A stretch of 64,000 nt of DNA, taken from NCBI GenBank assembly GCA_051061015.1, contig JBPFEG010000005.1, positions 1 to 64,000 of the forward strand, given 5' to 3'. Position 1 is the first letter of the stretch; each line of letters starts with the position of its first letter. The notes under the pieces were generated by a model that had not been told where the DNA came from, searched no databases, and saw only the letters and a program-made list of their open reading frames with translations. Source of the DNA: Methylomicrobium sp051061015 (GTDB lineage Bacteria > Pseudomonadota > Gammaproteobacteria > Methylococcales > Methylomonadaceae). The position numbers and the translations under genes were made by a program. Shown here piece after piece: positions 54,622-62,351 of this stretch.

Positions 54622-55290
54622 ATGCCGAGTTACAGGCGTGCATTCATCCCAGGAGGAACTTGGTTCTTTACGGTAAACCTGCTTACGGCGACATCATAAC
54701 GATCTGCTTGTTCGCGAGATCGATTTGTTGTGTGAAGTAGTGAGGCGGGTCCGCGAACGCCACCCTTTTCAAATCGACGCCTGGGTCGTTTTGCCGGAAC
54801 ATTTGCATTCGACTGCATGGTCAGAGATTTGCTCCTCGGCAACCGCTCCTTGCGTTGTCCTAGCTCCTGCCTCCATGGAGTCGTGCAAATCTCTGCGTTC
54901 ACGCCATCCATGGCGTTCATGCAGGAGATACGACCCCTCGGATGGGGGAGGCAGATCGCGTCGGGAACAAGCGGTCGAAGGCAACGCCACCACTAAAGGG
55001 TGGTGCAGTTGCCGAGCGTGTGGACCTTGCCGCCCGGCGATAGCGATTTCAGCATGCGATGGCGCCAGATTAATAGCGGATTTCGCGCACTTTGCCCAAA
55101 ACCGAACGACGCTCAGAGGGGCGCAGATCGGCAGGGGAACGAGGAATATACCCAAGGGCACAAGTGGCAGCGACATTATTAGGAGCATTTCATCCGCGAC
55201 GAGGCCGACTATCAACGCCATGTCGACTATGTTCATGTGAATCCCTTGAAACATGGATACGTCAAGCGGATGGTGGAAGGCGATGAATGA
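54622..55290 (+). pseudogene. REP-associated tyrosine transposase (RAYT), degraded and interrupted
   Basis: ATG 54622 begins MPSYRRAFIPGGTWFFTVNLL, the usual RAYT start. After a frameshift near 54684 come LLVREIDLLCEVVRRVR and HPFQIDAWVVLPEHLH (His-x-His catalytic pair region), then a foreign insert (about 54811-55016), then VWTLPPGDSDFSMRWR, PKTERRS in another frame, a stop where RYWEH has Trp, and FIRDEADYQRH.DYVH.NPLKHGYVKR. RAYTs are Y1-type nucleases that mobilise REP sequences. The gene is dead from at least two frameshifts, one nonsense codon and the insert. Confidence 0.9.
54811..55016 (+). repeat. Structured insertion in RAYT (MITE-like), copy A
   Basis: This ~200-base insert separates PEHLH from VWTLPPGD of RAYT. 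It has nested inverted repeats: CAGAGATTTGC (54822-54832) with GCAAATCTCTG (54895-54905), and CTCGGCAAC (54835-54843) with GTTGCCGAG (55008-55016). CCACCACTAAAGGGTGGTG makes a small hairpin near its right end. From 54921 it is nearly identical to an inverted copy at 56843-56950. No coding content is evident. Confidence 0.75.
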
Positions 55291-55297
55291 TATTCGT

Positions 55298-55327
55298 CCG
55301 ATTACGCTGCGCTAATCGGACCTACGC
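55298..55327 (-). repeat. REP hairpin 2 (right of RAYT, inverted)
   Basis: CCGATTA (55298-55304) and TAATCGG (55313-55319) with CTAC (55322-55325) form the mirror image of REP hairpin 1. The stem arms are identical. The pair bounds the RAYT gene as in other REPtrons. Confidence 0.88.
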
Positions 55328-55367
55328 GGACTGCGCACCTGTCGTCAATTCACCGAGGAGATACATC

Positions 55368-55802
55368 ATGAGCACCGGAAATACTTATAAGGGCAGCTGC
55401 TTTTGCGGCGCGGTTCAGTTCACCGTGAGCGGTGAGCCGGTCGCAATGGGCTATTGTCACTGCGAGTCCTGTCGGCACTGGTCGGCCAGCCCAGTCAATG
55501 CCTTCACCCTATGGAAACCTGAGGCCGTTCAGGTCACACAGGGAGCGGACAACATCGGAACCTACAACAAGACGACGCGGAGCTATCGCAAATGGTGCAA
55601 AACATGCGGGGGCCATATCTTCACGGAGCATCCAAGCTGGGGGCTCACGGACGTGTATGCGGCGATCATTCCGGAGTTTCCGTTCCACGCCGGAATTCAT
55701 GTGAACTATCAAGAGACGGTACTACGCATCAAAGACGGATTGCCGAAGATGAAGGACGTCCCGAAGGAAATGGGCGGTTCGGGCGTCACCGTACAGGAAT
55801 AA
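55368..55802 (+). CDS. GFA-family zinc protein, integron cassette 4
   Basis: From ATG 55368 (GAGGAG nine bases upstream) the 144-residue protein has the zinc-binding cysteines of the GFA family: GSCFCGAVQF, CHCESCRHW and CKTCGGH. The family is named after glutathione-dependent formaldehyde-activating enzyme, but most members have unknown activity; relevance to C1 metabolism is only suggestive. An attC follows 28 bases after the stop, so this is a cassette gene. Its own left core site was lost with the REPtron. Confidence 0.88.
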   Translation: MSTGNTYKGSCFCGAVQFTVSGEPVAMGYCHCESCRHWSASPVNAFTLWKPEAVQVTQGADNIGTYNKTTRSYRKWCKTCGGHIFTEHPSWGLTDVYAAIIPEFPFHAGIHVNYQETVLRIKDGLPKMKDVPKEMGGSGVTVQE

Positions 55803-55829
55803 CCGCGGCCTTCAGGTATCTTGCCGCCG

Positions 55830-55899
55830 CCCAACCCATCATTCCACCGGGGGACCGGCGCGAAAAGCCGCGCAGGCCGGTGAATTCATCCGTTAAATT
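55830..55899 (+). repeat. attC site 4
   Basis: GCCCAAC (55830-55836) fits RYYYAAC and GTTAAAT (55893-55899) fits GTTRRRY. Between them CACCGG...CGCGAAAAGCCGCG...CCGGTG makes the attC hairpin. The 70-base form differs from attC1 and attC2, so it comes from another lineage. Confidence 0.85.
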
Positions 55900-55918
55900 G
55901 CAAACCTTCTGAGGAAAG

Positions 55919-56821
55919 ATGAAATTCATAGAACAGTTTGTACAGCGAGGCCAACACCGCGTTTACGTCCGAGAATATGCAGGTGAGGAACCAACGATCA
56001 TTCTGATGCATGGCTTTCCAGACAATCTTCATCTTCATGATCGCCTTATTCCTTATCTCTCAACGTCGCGCCGAGTAGTGACCTTTGATTTTCTTGGGTG
56101 GGGGTCTTCCGATAAACCGTTTGACTATCCATACACCGCTAAGAATCAAGAGGTGGACTTGGACACCGTAATCAAACATCTGAAGCTTGACCAAGTTGTC
56201 CTTGTGGCACATGATGCTTCCGGCCCACCAGCCATTAATTGGGCCCTTAATCATCCCGATCAAGTAGCGGCTCTTGTCTTACTGAATACCTACTACTGTG
56301 AAATGCCGACGCTCAGACCACCAGAAGCGATCTGGCTTTTCTCTACGCCTCTCGTCCGGAGTGTCGCGCGGCTTCTCTCAAGGATATTCGATCACTTGAT
56401 CTTCCGCCGAATGTATTGGTGGCAGGTCGGTAAATTCTTCAGGGATGCTGAAGTTAGAAATGAATTTGTGCCGCTGTTATATCAACAGTTCGATGCAATA
56501 CCAAGCGCACGTCCTGCCTTTTTCAGTTTGAATGAGGATTTGTTGCCGACCCTACGATCCGGTTCGAGAACAGCTTTTAAGCTGAAGGAGTTCGGGCGTC
56601 CGGTGCGAATTGTTTTCGGTGATGCCGATCCTTACCTGAATAAAGGAGTAGCACAAAAGTTTCACGAGTTATTTCCGGCATCGGATTTATTCCTCTTGCC
56701 CGGCGCTCGACATTTTGTTCAGATGGATGAGCCAGAGGAAGTGGGGCGGTTGATTCTTTCCACGTCGACCGCAGAGAGCAACTCGCGTAAGGCGGAACGC
56801 GGCAGCGGTTCCGCCGGATAA
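55919..56821 (+). CDS. Alpha/beta hydrolase (haloalkane dehalogenase/epoxide hydrolase-like), cassette 5
   Basis: The 300-residue protein starts 20 bases after the attC4 core, with GAGGAAAG before the ATG. It has the oxyanion region LMHGFPDN, the nucleophile elbow VAHDASGPP with Asp99 instead of Ser, FGDADPYL with the acid, and ARHFVQMDEP with the catalytic His265. An Asp nucleophile is typical of haloalkane dehalogenases and epoxide hydrolases. Residues about 281-300 (STSTAESNSRKAERGSGSAG) are not family-like: residues 291-299 are encoded by a REP-like hairpin, so the natural end was probably replaced. Its right attC is missing. Confidence 0.85.
   Translation: MKFIEQFVQRGQHRVYVREYAGEEPTIILMHGFPDNLHLHDRLIPYLSTSRRVVTFDFLGWGSSDKPFDYPYTAKNQEVDLDTVIKHLKLDQVVLVAHDASGPPAINWALNHPDQVAALVLLNTYYCEMPTLRPPEAIWLFSTPLVRSVARLLSRIFDHLIFRRMYWWQVGKFFRDAEVRNEFVPLLYQQFDAIPSARPAFFSLNEDLLPTLRSGSRTAFKLKEFGRPVRIVFGDADPYLNKGVAQKFHELFPASDLFLLPGARHFVQMDEPEEVGRLILSTSTAESNSRKAERGSGSAG
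56791..56815 (+). repeat. REP-like hairpin inside the hydrolase 3' end
   Basis: GGCGGAAC (56791-56798), loop GCGGCAGCG and GTTCCGCC (56808-56815) make a perfect 8-base stem after GTAA, similar to the GTAG-REP type. It lies in frame in the last codons of the hydrolase gene. Confidence 0.75.
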
Positions 56822-56842
56822 TGGTCGCTGATTGGCGGATCG

Positions 56843-56950
56843 CCTCGGCAACTGCTCTGTCCCTAGACCACCCTTTAGTGGTGGCGTTGCCCTCGACCGC
56901 TTGTTCCCGACGCGATCTACCTCCCCCATCCGTGGGGTCGTATCTCCTGC
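56843..56950 (-). repeat. Structured repeat, copy B (inverted)
   Basis: The reverse complement of 56843-56950 reads GCAGGAGATACGACCCC, then GGGGGAGG, GATCGCGTCGGGAACAAGCG, then CCACCACTAAAGGGTGGT and GCAGTTGCCGAGG. It matches copy A (54921-55016) at all but a few positions, except for about 11 extra bases (CTAGGGACAGA). The two copies are about 1.9 kb apart and inverted, enclosing cassettes 4 and 5 and the end of the RAYT. Confidence 0.9.
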
Positions 56951-57097
56951 ATCCTTACAGTCGTAACTGCATCCGCCCTACGCCTGCCAAGCTATTACTT
57001 ACGCTATGATCCTGATGCATCGAAAAGGTAGATAATGTGGGAAAAAAGCGCTGCCCACCTTCCACCAAAACGAATTTATTGAAATTCGGACTCTCGC

Positions 57098-58381
57098 TTA
57101 CAAATTCCGACCGATCGCCTTGAAACCGATATCGGTCCGGAAATAGACATTGTCCCAGTCGATGTCACGAACCAAACGATAGGCCTTGTTCTGGGCTTCC
57201 GCGATCGTGTCTCCGAGTGCGCAGGCGCAGAGCACGCGCCCCCCCGCCGTCACAATGTCTTTACCCGATTGCTGAGTGCCTGCATGGAAAACCTTGCTGT
57301 CCTTGGCTTCCACTGTCGGCAGCCCTTTGATCGCCGCGCCTTGCTGATAGGCGTCGGGATAGCCGCCAGCCGCCATCACGACACCGAGCGCGGCACGTTT
57401 GTCCCACTCACTGGTCGCCTGATCGAGCTTGCCTTCCAGAGCCGCCTCGCAGAGCTCGACCAGGTCGCTCTTCATCCGCATCATGATCGGCTGGGTTTCG
57501 GGATCGCCAAAGCGGCAATTGTATTCGAGCACCTTGATCGAACCGTCGGCGTCGATCATCAGGCCTGCGTACAGGAAACCGGTGTAAGGCAGGCCGTCTT
57601 CGGCCATCCCTTTCAGGGTCGGCTCGATCACTTCGTTCATCACGCGCTGATGGATCTCGGGCGTGACGACCGGCGCGGGCGAATACGCGCCCATGCCGCC
57701 GGTGTTCGGCCCCTGGTCGCCGTCATCGCGTGCCTTGTGGTCCTGCGAGGTCGCCATCGCGAGCGCGTGTTTGCCATCGGCCATCACGATGAAGCTGGCT
57801 TCCTCGCCCTGCAGAAACTCTTCGATCACGACCCGACTGCCGGCTTCGCCGAACACATTGCCGGACAGCATGTCTTCGACCGCGTCAATCGCTTCCTGCT
57901 CGGTCTGAGCGACGATCACGCCCTTGCCTGCGGCCAGCCCGTCAGCCTTCACCACGATCGGGGCGCCCTGATCCTTAATGTAGGCGATCGCCTGCTCCTT
58001 ATCGGTGAAAGTCTGGTACGCGGCAGTCGGAATCTGGTGGCGGACCATGAAATCCTTGCAGAAGCTTTTCGAACCTTCAAGCTGCGCGGCCGCGGATTTC
58101 GGCCCAAAGCACTTGAGGCCGGCTTCCTGAAAGCGGTCGACAATCCCAAGCACCAGCGGCACTTCGGGGCCGACGATGGTCAAACCGATGGCCTGCTGTT
58201 TGGCGAAGTCGAGCAATGCGGAAATGTCATCAACCGGGATCGCGACATTTTCGACGCCCGGCTCCAACGCGGTGCCCGCGTTACCGGGTGCGACGAAGAC
58301 TTTTTCGACTTTCGGAGATTGTTTGGCCTTCCAGGCCAGGGCGTGTTCACGGCCGCCGCTGCCGACGATAAGGATATTCAT
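57098..58381 (-). CDS. purD: Phosphoribosylamine-glycine ligase (GARS)
   Basis: PurD joins glycine to phosphoribosylamine with ATP in purine synthesis. From ATG 58381 the protein is 427 residues (MNILIVGSGGREHAL), the normal length; an upstream start is excluded because the conserved N-terminus begins here. The ATP-grasp motifs are present (VVKADGLAAGKGV, EEFLQGEEAS, NTGGMGAYSPAPV, EYNCRFGDPETQ). It follows purH by about 60 bases; the two share a transcript with fis and dusB likely. Confidence 0.97.
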   Translation of the reverse strand: MNILIVGSGGREHALAWKAKQSPKVEKVFVAPGNAGTALEPGVENVAIPVDDISALLDFAKQQAIGLTIVGPEVPLVLGIVDRFQEAGLKCFGPKSAAAQLEGSKSFCKDFMVRHQIPTAAYQTFTDKEQAIAYIKDQGAPIVVKADGLAAGKGVIVAQTEQEAIDAVEDMLSGNVFGEAGSRVVIEEFLQGEEASFIVMADGKHALAMATSQDHKARDDGDQGPNTGGMGAYSPAPVVTPEIHQRVMNEVIEPTLKGMAEDGLPYTGFLYAGLMIDADGSIKVLEYNCRFGDPETQPIMMRMKSDLVELCEAALEGKLDQATSEWDKRAALGVVMAAGGYPDAYQQGAAIKGLPTVEAKDSKVFHAGTQQSGKDIVTAGGRVLCACALGDTIAEAQNKAYRLVRDIDWDNVYFRTDIGFKAIGRNL

Positions 58382-58444
58382 AAAATTGAGCAAAAAGGGT
58401 AAGGAGGCGGTATACAAAGACCTGCCAGGTCTGCAGAATTTCAA

Positions 58445-60004
58445 TCAATGCCTGAAATGGCGCATGCCGGTAAAAACCATCGCCATGTTGTGTTCGTCGG
58501 CCGCCGCGATCACTTCTTCGTCGCGGACCGAGCCGCCCGGCTGGATGATCGCGGTGATCCCGGCCTGGGCAGCCGCATCGATGCCGTCCCGGAACGGGAA
58601 GAATGCATCCGATGCCAGCACCGAACCGGGCACGGTCAGCCCTTCATCGGCCGCCTTAATGCCGGCGATCTTGGCCGAATAGACCCGGCTCATCTGGCCT
58701 GCGCCGATACCGATCGTCTGCCGATCCTTGCCGTAGACGATCGCATTCGATTTAACGAATTTGGCGACTTTCCAGACGAACAACAGATCGCTGATCTCCT
58801 CGGCAGTCGGCGCGCGCTTGCTGACGACCTTGATGTCATCCGCACTGATCCGGCCGTTGTCGCGGTCTTGCACCAACAGGCCGCCGGCGACGCGTTTGAA
58901 ATCGAAGCCGGGCGTCTCGCTGCTTACCCAGGCGCCCGCTTCGAGCACGCGCACGTTTTGCTTGGCAGCCAACACATTCCGCGCACCCGGGGTGACCGCA
59001 GACGCAATAATCACCTCGACGAACTGGCGCTTGATGATTTCGGCCGCGGTGGCCTCGTCGAGCTCGCGGTTGAACGCGATAATGCCGCCGAACGCCGAGG
59101 TCGGGTCAGTCGCATAGGCACGGTCATAGGCTGCGAGCAAGGAATCGGACTCCGCGACGCCGCACGGATTCGCATGCTTCACGATCACGCAGGTCGGCTT
59201 CTGGTCGAACGATTTGACGCACTCGAGCGCCGCATCCGCATCGGCGATGTTGTTATAAGAGAGGGCCTTACCCTGCAGCTGCGCCGCCGCCGCAATCGTA
59301 CCGGCGGGGGGATTTTTTTCCTGATAAAAGGCCGCGCCCTGATGCGGGTTCTCGCCGTAGCGCATCGTTTCTTTCAGATAGAATTGCAGATTCAATGTCT
59401 CCGGGAATGACTGGCCATTGATCTTGGCCAGATAAGTCGCGATCGCGGTATCGTAGCGCGCGGTGTGTGCGAAACTGGTCAGCGCCAATTTGAAGCGGGT
59501 CTCAAGGCTCAGAGTGTTGTGTTGGGCTTTCAGCTCGGCCAGAACCGACGCGTAATCGGCCGGATCAACCACGACCGCGACATCGTTATAGTTTTTCGCG
59601 GCGGCGCGGATCATCGTCGGGCCGCCGATATCGATGTTATCGATCGCGGTTTCGAGATCGCAATCCGGCTTGCTGATCGTCTGTTCGAACGGATATAAAT
59701 TGACCACGACCAGATCGATCGGATCGATCCCGTGCGCGGCCATGACTTGATCGTCAATCCCGCGCCGGCCCAAAATGCCGCCGTGAATCTTCGGATGCAG
59801 CGTTTTGACGCGGCCGTCCATCATCTCCGGGAAACCGGTATGATCCGAAACGTCGATGACCGGAATGTTGTTTTGCCCAAGCGTCTTGGCGGTGCCGCCA
59901 GTGGACAGGATACTGATGCCGAGCTCGCTGAGCTGGCGGCAAAAATCGACGATCCCTGTTTTATCGGAAACGCTGACGAGCGCGCGGGTAATAGTTTTGT
60001 TCAT
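58445..60004 (-). CDS. purH: Bifunctional AICAR transformylase/IMP cyclohydrolase
   Basis: PurH makes the last two steps to IMP. From ATG 60004 the protein is 519 residues. The N-terminal IMP cyclohydrolase has RALVSVSDKTGIVDF and STGGTAKTL, MMDGRVKTLHPKIHGG; the C-terminal transformylase has CVIVKHANPCGVA and the end VFTGMRHFRH. A start two codons upstream is also possible. It lies between fis and purD. Confidence 0.97.
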   Translation of the reverse strand: MNKTITRALVSVSDKTGIVDFCRQLSELGISILSTGGTAKTLGQNNIPVIDVSDHTGFPEMMDGRVKTLHPKIHGGILGRRGIDDQVMAAHGIDPIDLVVVNLYPFEQTISKPDCDLETAIDNIDIGGPTMIRAAAKNYNDVAVVVDPADYASVLAELKAQHNTLSLETRFKLALTSFAHTARYDTAIATYLAKINGQSFPETLNLQFYLKETMRYGENPHQGAAFYQEKNPPAGTIAAAAQLQGKALSYNNIADADAALECVKSFDQKPTCVIVKHANPCGVAESDSLLAAYDRAYATDPTSAFGGIIAFNRELDEATAAEIIKRQFVEVIIASAVTPGARNVLAAKQNVRVLEAGAWVSSETPGFDFKRVAGGLLVQDRDNGRISADDIKVVSKRAPTAEEISDLLFVWKVAKFVKSNAIVYGKDRQTIGIGAGQMSRVYSAKIAGIKAADEGLTVPGSVLASDAFFPFRDGIDAAAQAGITAIIQPGGSVRDEEVIAAADEHNMAMVFTGMRHFRH

Positions 60005-60049
60005 GTGCAAATAGAGAGGTGAAAAAAATCGGGGCGGAAAAATCCTGGA

Positions 60050-60376
60050 TCAGGACAAACCGTATTGTTCCAGCTTTTTGCGCAGCGTGCTACGGCTCAG
60101 TCCCAACGCCTTCGCAGCTTTACTTTGATTATAACCGGAATGACGCAAGGCCGACTCGAGCAAAGGTTTTTCGATTTCATTTATCACGATCGCATAGAGA
60201 TTAGCGACGTCGTGATCCTTCATCTGGGCGAAATACAGGTCGACAGCCTGTTTGACGTGCGCCGATAAGGGAATCGAGTAAATAGATTTGGAATCCAAGG
60301 GAGTTTCTCTTTGTTCTATTTGGCCGCTGTGTCCACGGCCAAGACTATCTGGGGATGGTTTATCGGATGTTTCCAT
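60050..60376 (-). CDS. fis: DNA-binding protein Fis
   Basis: Fis is a small nucleoid protein and transcription factor of fast growth. The 108-residue protein ends with the helix-turn-helix LLESALRHSGYNQSKAAKALGLSRSTLRKKLEQYGL, identical in type to E. coli Fis. The N-terminal arm is about 10 residues longer than in E. coli. It follows dusB by 7 bases, the usual dusB-fis order, and precedes purH. Confidence 0.96.
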   Translation of the reverse strand: METSDKPSPDSLGRGHSGQIEQRETPLDSKSIYSIPLSAHVKQAVDLYFAQMKDHDVANLYAIVINEIEKPLLESALRHSGYNQSKAAKALGLSRSTLRKKLEQYGLS

Positions 60377-60383
60377 AAGATGT

Positions 60384-61364
60384 TCAACCCGACGGGTATA
60401 TTAAAAAATCCAGTGCCGAATGCATCAAACGCAATTGCTCTGCGGATTGGGTGGCCGTATTCAGCAACTGTCTGGTATCCTGAGTGATCGAGCTGAAACG
60501 CCCCAGATACCAGGCGATGTGTTTGCGGGCGATTTTAACACCGGCCGACTCGCCATAGAAATCATATAATTGTTCAAGATGCGAGATAATCGTACCTTTG
60601 ACCGTTGCCGCGGCCGGTTCCCAGCGTTTCTCGCCGCTATCGAAAAAACGCAGGACCTGCTCGAATATCCAGGGATTACCACAGGCTGCTCGTCCGATCA
60701 TAATCGCGTCGGCGCCGGTCCTTGCGAGCACATATCCGGCTTTTTCGGGGCTGTCGATATCGCCGTTCGCGATCACCGGAATTCGCACCGCCCGTTTGAC
60801 TGCGGCGATCGTCTCATACTCCGCCTCGCCGTTGAATTTACAGGCGCGGGTACGGCCATGCACGGTCAGTGCAGCGATCCCGGCATTTTCGGCAATTTGC
60901 GCGATCATTACCGCATTCCGGTTTTGCAAATCCCATCCGGTCCTGATCTTCAGCGTAACCGGCACATCGACCGCACTCACCACCGCATCCAGAATTCTGC
61001 CGACCAATAGCTCGTCTTTCAGAAGCGCGGAACCTGCCGCGACCGAACACACTTTCTTGGCAGGACAGCCCATGTTGATATCGATCAGATGGGCGCCGCG
61101 CTCGACATTGAATCTGGCGGCATCCGCCATTTGCTTAGGGTCGGTGCCGAGTATCTGCACCGAACGCAGACCGCTTTCGCCTTCGCCGTCCGTTTTCAGC
61201 AGCGTCCGGGCATGCTGCCGCAACGCCGGATTCGAAGCGGCCATTTCCGAAACGGTCAGGCCCGCGCCAAAGCGTTTACAGATTTCACGGAACGGACGGT
61301 CGGTGATGCCCGCCATCGGCGCCAAAATGACATTGTTAGCGAGTGGGTAAGGACCTATCCGCAT
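60384..61364 (-). CDS. dusB: tRNA dihydrouridine synthase B
   Basis: DusB reduces uridine to dihydrouridine in tRNA with FMN and NADPH. From ATG 61364 the 326-residue protein has the conserved start (MRIGPYPLANNVILAPMAGITD), the catalytic cysteine region INMGCPAKKVCSVAAGSALL, TLKIRTGW, LTVHGRTR and GADAIMIGRAACGNPWIF. A longer frame upstream was rejected. It leads the dusB-fis pair. Confidence 0.97.
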   Translation of the reverse strand: MRIGPYPLANNVILAPMAGITDRPFREICKRFGAGLTVSEMAASNPALRQHARTLLKTDGEGESGLRSVQILGTDPKQMADAARFNVERGAHLIDINMGCPAKKVCSVAAGSALLKDELLVGRILDAVVSAVDVPVTLKIRTGWDLQNRNAVMIAQIAENAGIAALTVHGRTRACKFNGEAEYETIAAVKRAVRIPVIANGDIDSPEKAGYVLARTGADAIMIGRAACGNPWIFEQVLRFFDSGEKRWEPAAATVKGTIISHLEQLYDFYGESAGVKIARKHIAWYLGRFSSITQDTRQLLNTATQSAEQLRLMHSALDFLIYPSG

Positions 61365-61568
61365 CGGGGTTCCACACAAAAGAAAACAGACAGTAAAACC
61401 CGCGGCAGCGGTGGACAATCATGCTAGCGCGCAGTGTCTTCCAGAGAAAGGCAGCAACGCTTTTGAATCAGATACGGCAATCCTGCCGATCTTTTAAAAA
61501 TCTCGAGTTGGAAGCGGCAACCGCGCTGGCACCGCTCCTCTTAACTCCGACATAGGCCGTATAGCAAT
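61365..61568. other. Gap upstream of dusB
   Basis: The 204 bases should hold the promoter of dusB-fis. No gene or clear operator was recognised. Confidence 0.4.
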
Positions 61569-62138
61569 TTATTCAACAGCCTCGGCCGAAACAGAAGGCT
61601 TTTTGGCTTCTTCAGAATTGGTTTCTTCGTTCCAGATCGGATTTTCGAGGTCTTCCTTGTTCAGCTTGACACGATCTTCAGGATAAATATGCCAGAAAGA
61701 CTGGTCGATTTTCGCGTTGCTGTAGCCTTCTTTTTTTTCGTGCGTGAACGGGCACCACCAGTTTTCGACGATCTTGACCATATAGGCGTGCCATTCGAAT
61801 ACCGCGACGCTGACCGGGCAATACCAGGTGCAGTTCAAAATCCAGTATAGCTTAGATTGCGCCAGACTGGCCTTGAAAGATCCGTCCATTGTAATCTGGC
61901 TTTTCAGATCATAACGGTGGCTGTCTTTGGCAGGCAAAAAGGCCGAAAACGGCTTGATATTGCGGCCACCGATCAAAATCAGATGATAATAAGTCAGATA
62001 AGCGCTAATAAACACAAACGGCAAAGTAATAATCGGCAGATACACAAAAACCAGACCGATCGCGCGGCGCCAAACCGGGACCTGCTTATGATATTTGCCG
62101 ATTTCGGCGCGGCCGTTACATGATTCACAGGCTTTCAT
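61569..62138 (-). CDS. Hypothetical membrane protein beside a metal-binding domain
   Basis: The 189-residue protein begins MKACESCNGRAEIG, with a CxxC pair that could bind metal, then one or two membrane segments (RRAIGLVFVYLPIITLPFVFISAYLTYYHLILIGG), a middle with TWYCPVS and FEWHAYMVKIVENWWCPF (two further cysteines), and an acidic tail. I do not recognise a named family. It starts right after the stop of a small CxxC protein, so the two are co-translated and may work together, possibly in copper handling. Confidence 0.75.
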   Translation of the reverse strand: MKACESCNGRAEIGKYHKQVPVWRRAIGLVFVYLPIITLPFVFISAYLTYYHLILIGGRNIKPFSAFLPAKDSHRYDLKSQITMDGSFKASLAQSKLYWILNCTWYCPVSVAVFEWHAYMVKIVENWWCPFTHEKKEGYSNAKIDQSFWHIYPEDRVKLNKEDLENPIWNEETNSEEAKKPSVSAEAVE

Positions 62139-62333
62139 TTACTTTTTATCCTCGTTATTATTTGATGAAGTGCTTGTCGATATCGGATTGCTATCGTTAA
62201 GCAGTTGATAGATGCTCAGGCAGCCGGCACAACAAAACTTTAACGTTACTTCCGGTGTTTGCAACGTAAAGCCTTCTATTTCAACAGGCTGGCCGCATAG
62301 AACGCAAGATTCCGGATATTCTACCTTGGTCAT
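62139..62333 (-). CDS. Heavy-metal P-type ATPase metal-binding domain protein (PF12156-like)
   Basis: The 64-residue protein has CVLCGQPV and, after a loop, KFCCAGCLSIYQLL. This C-x-x-C...C-C-x-G-C pattern is the N-terminal metal-binding domain of FixI/CcoI-type copper P-type ATPases, here as a free protein. It could deliver copper to an ATPase or to its neighbour membrane protein. The start is ATG 62333. Confidence 0.88.
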   Translation of the reverse strand: MTKVEYPESCVLCGQPVEIEGFTLQTPEVTLKFCCAGCLSIYQLLNDSNPISTSTSSNNNEDKK

Positions 62334-62351
62334 CAAGATGCCTCAATGACT

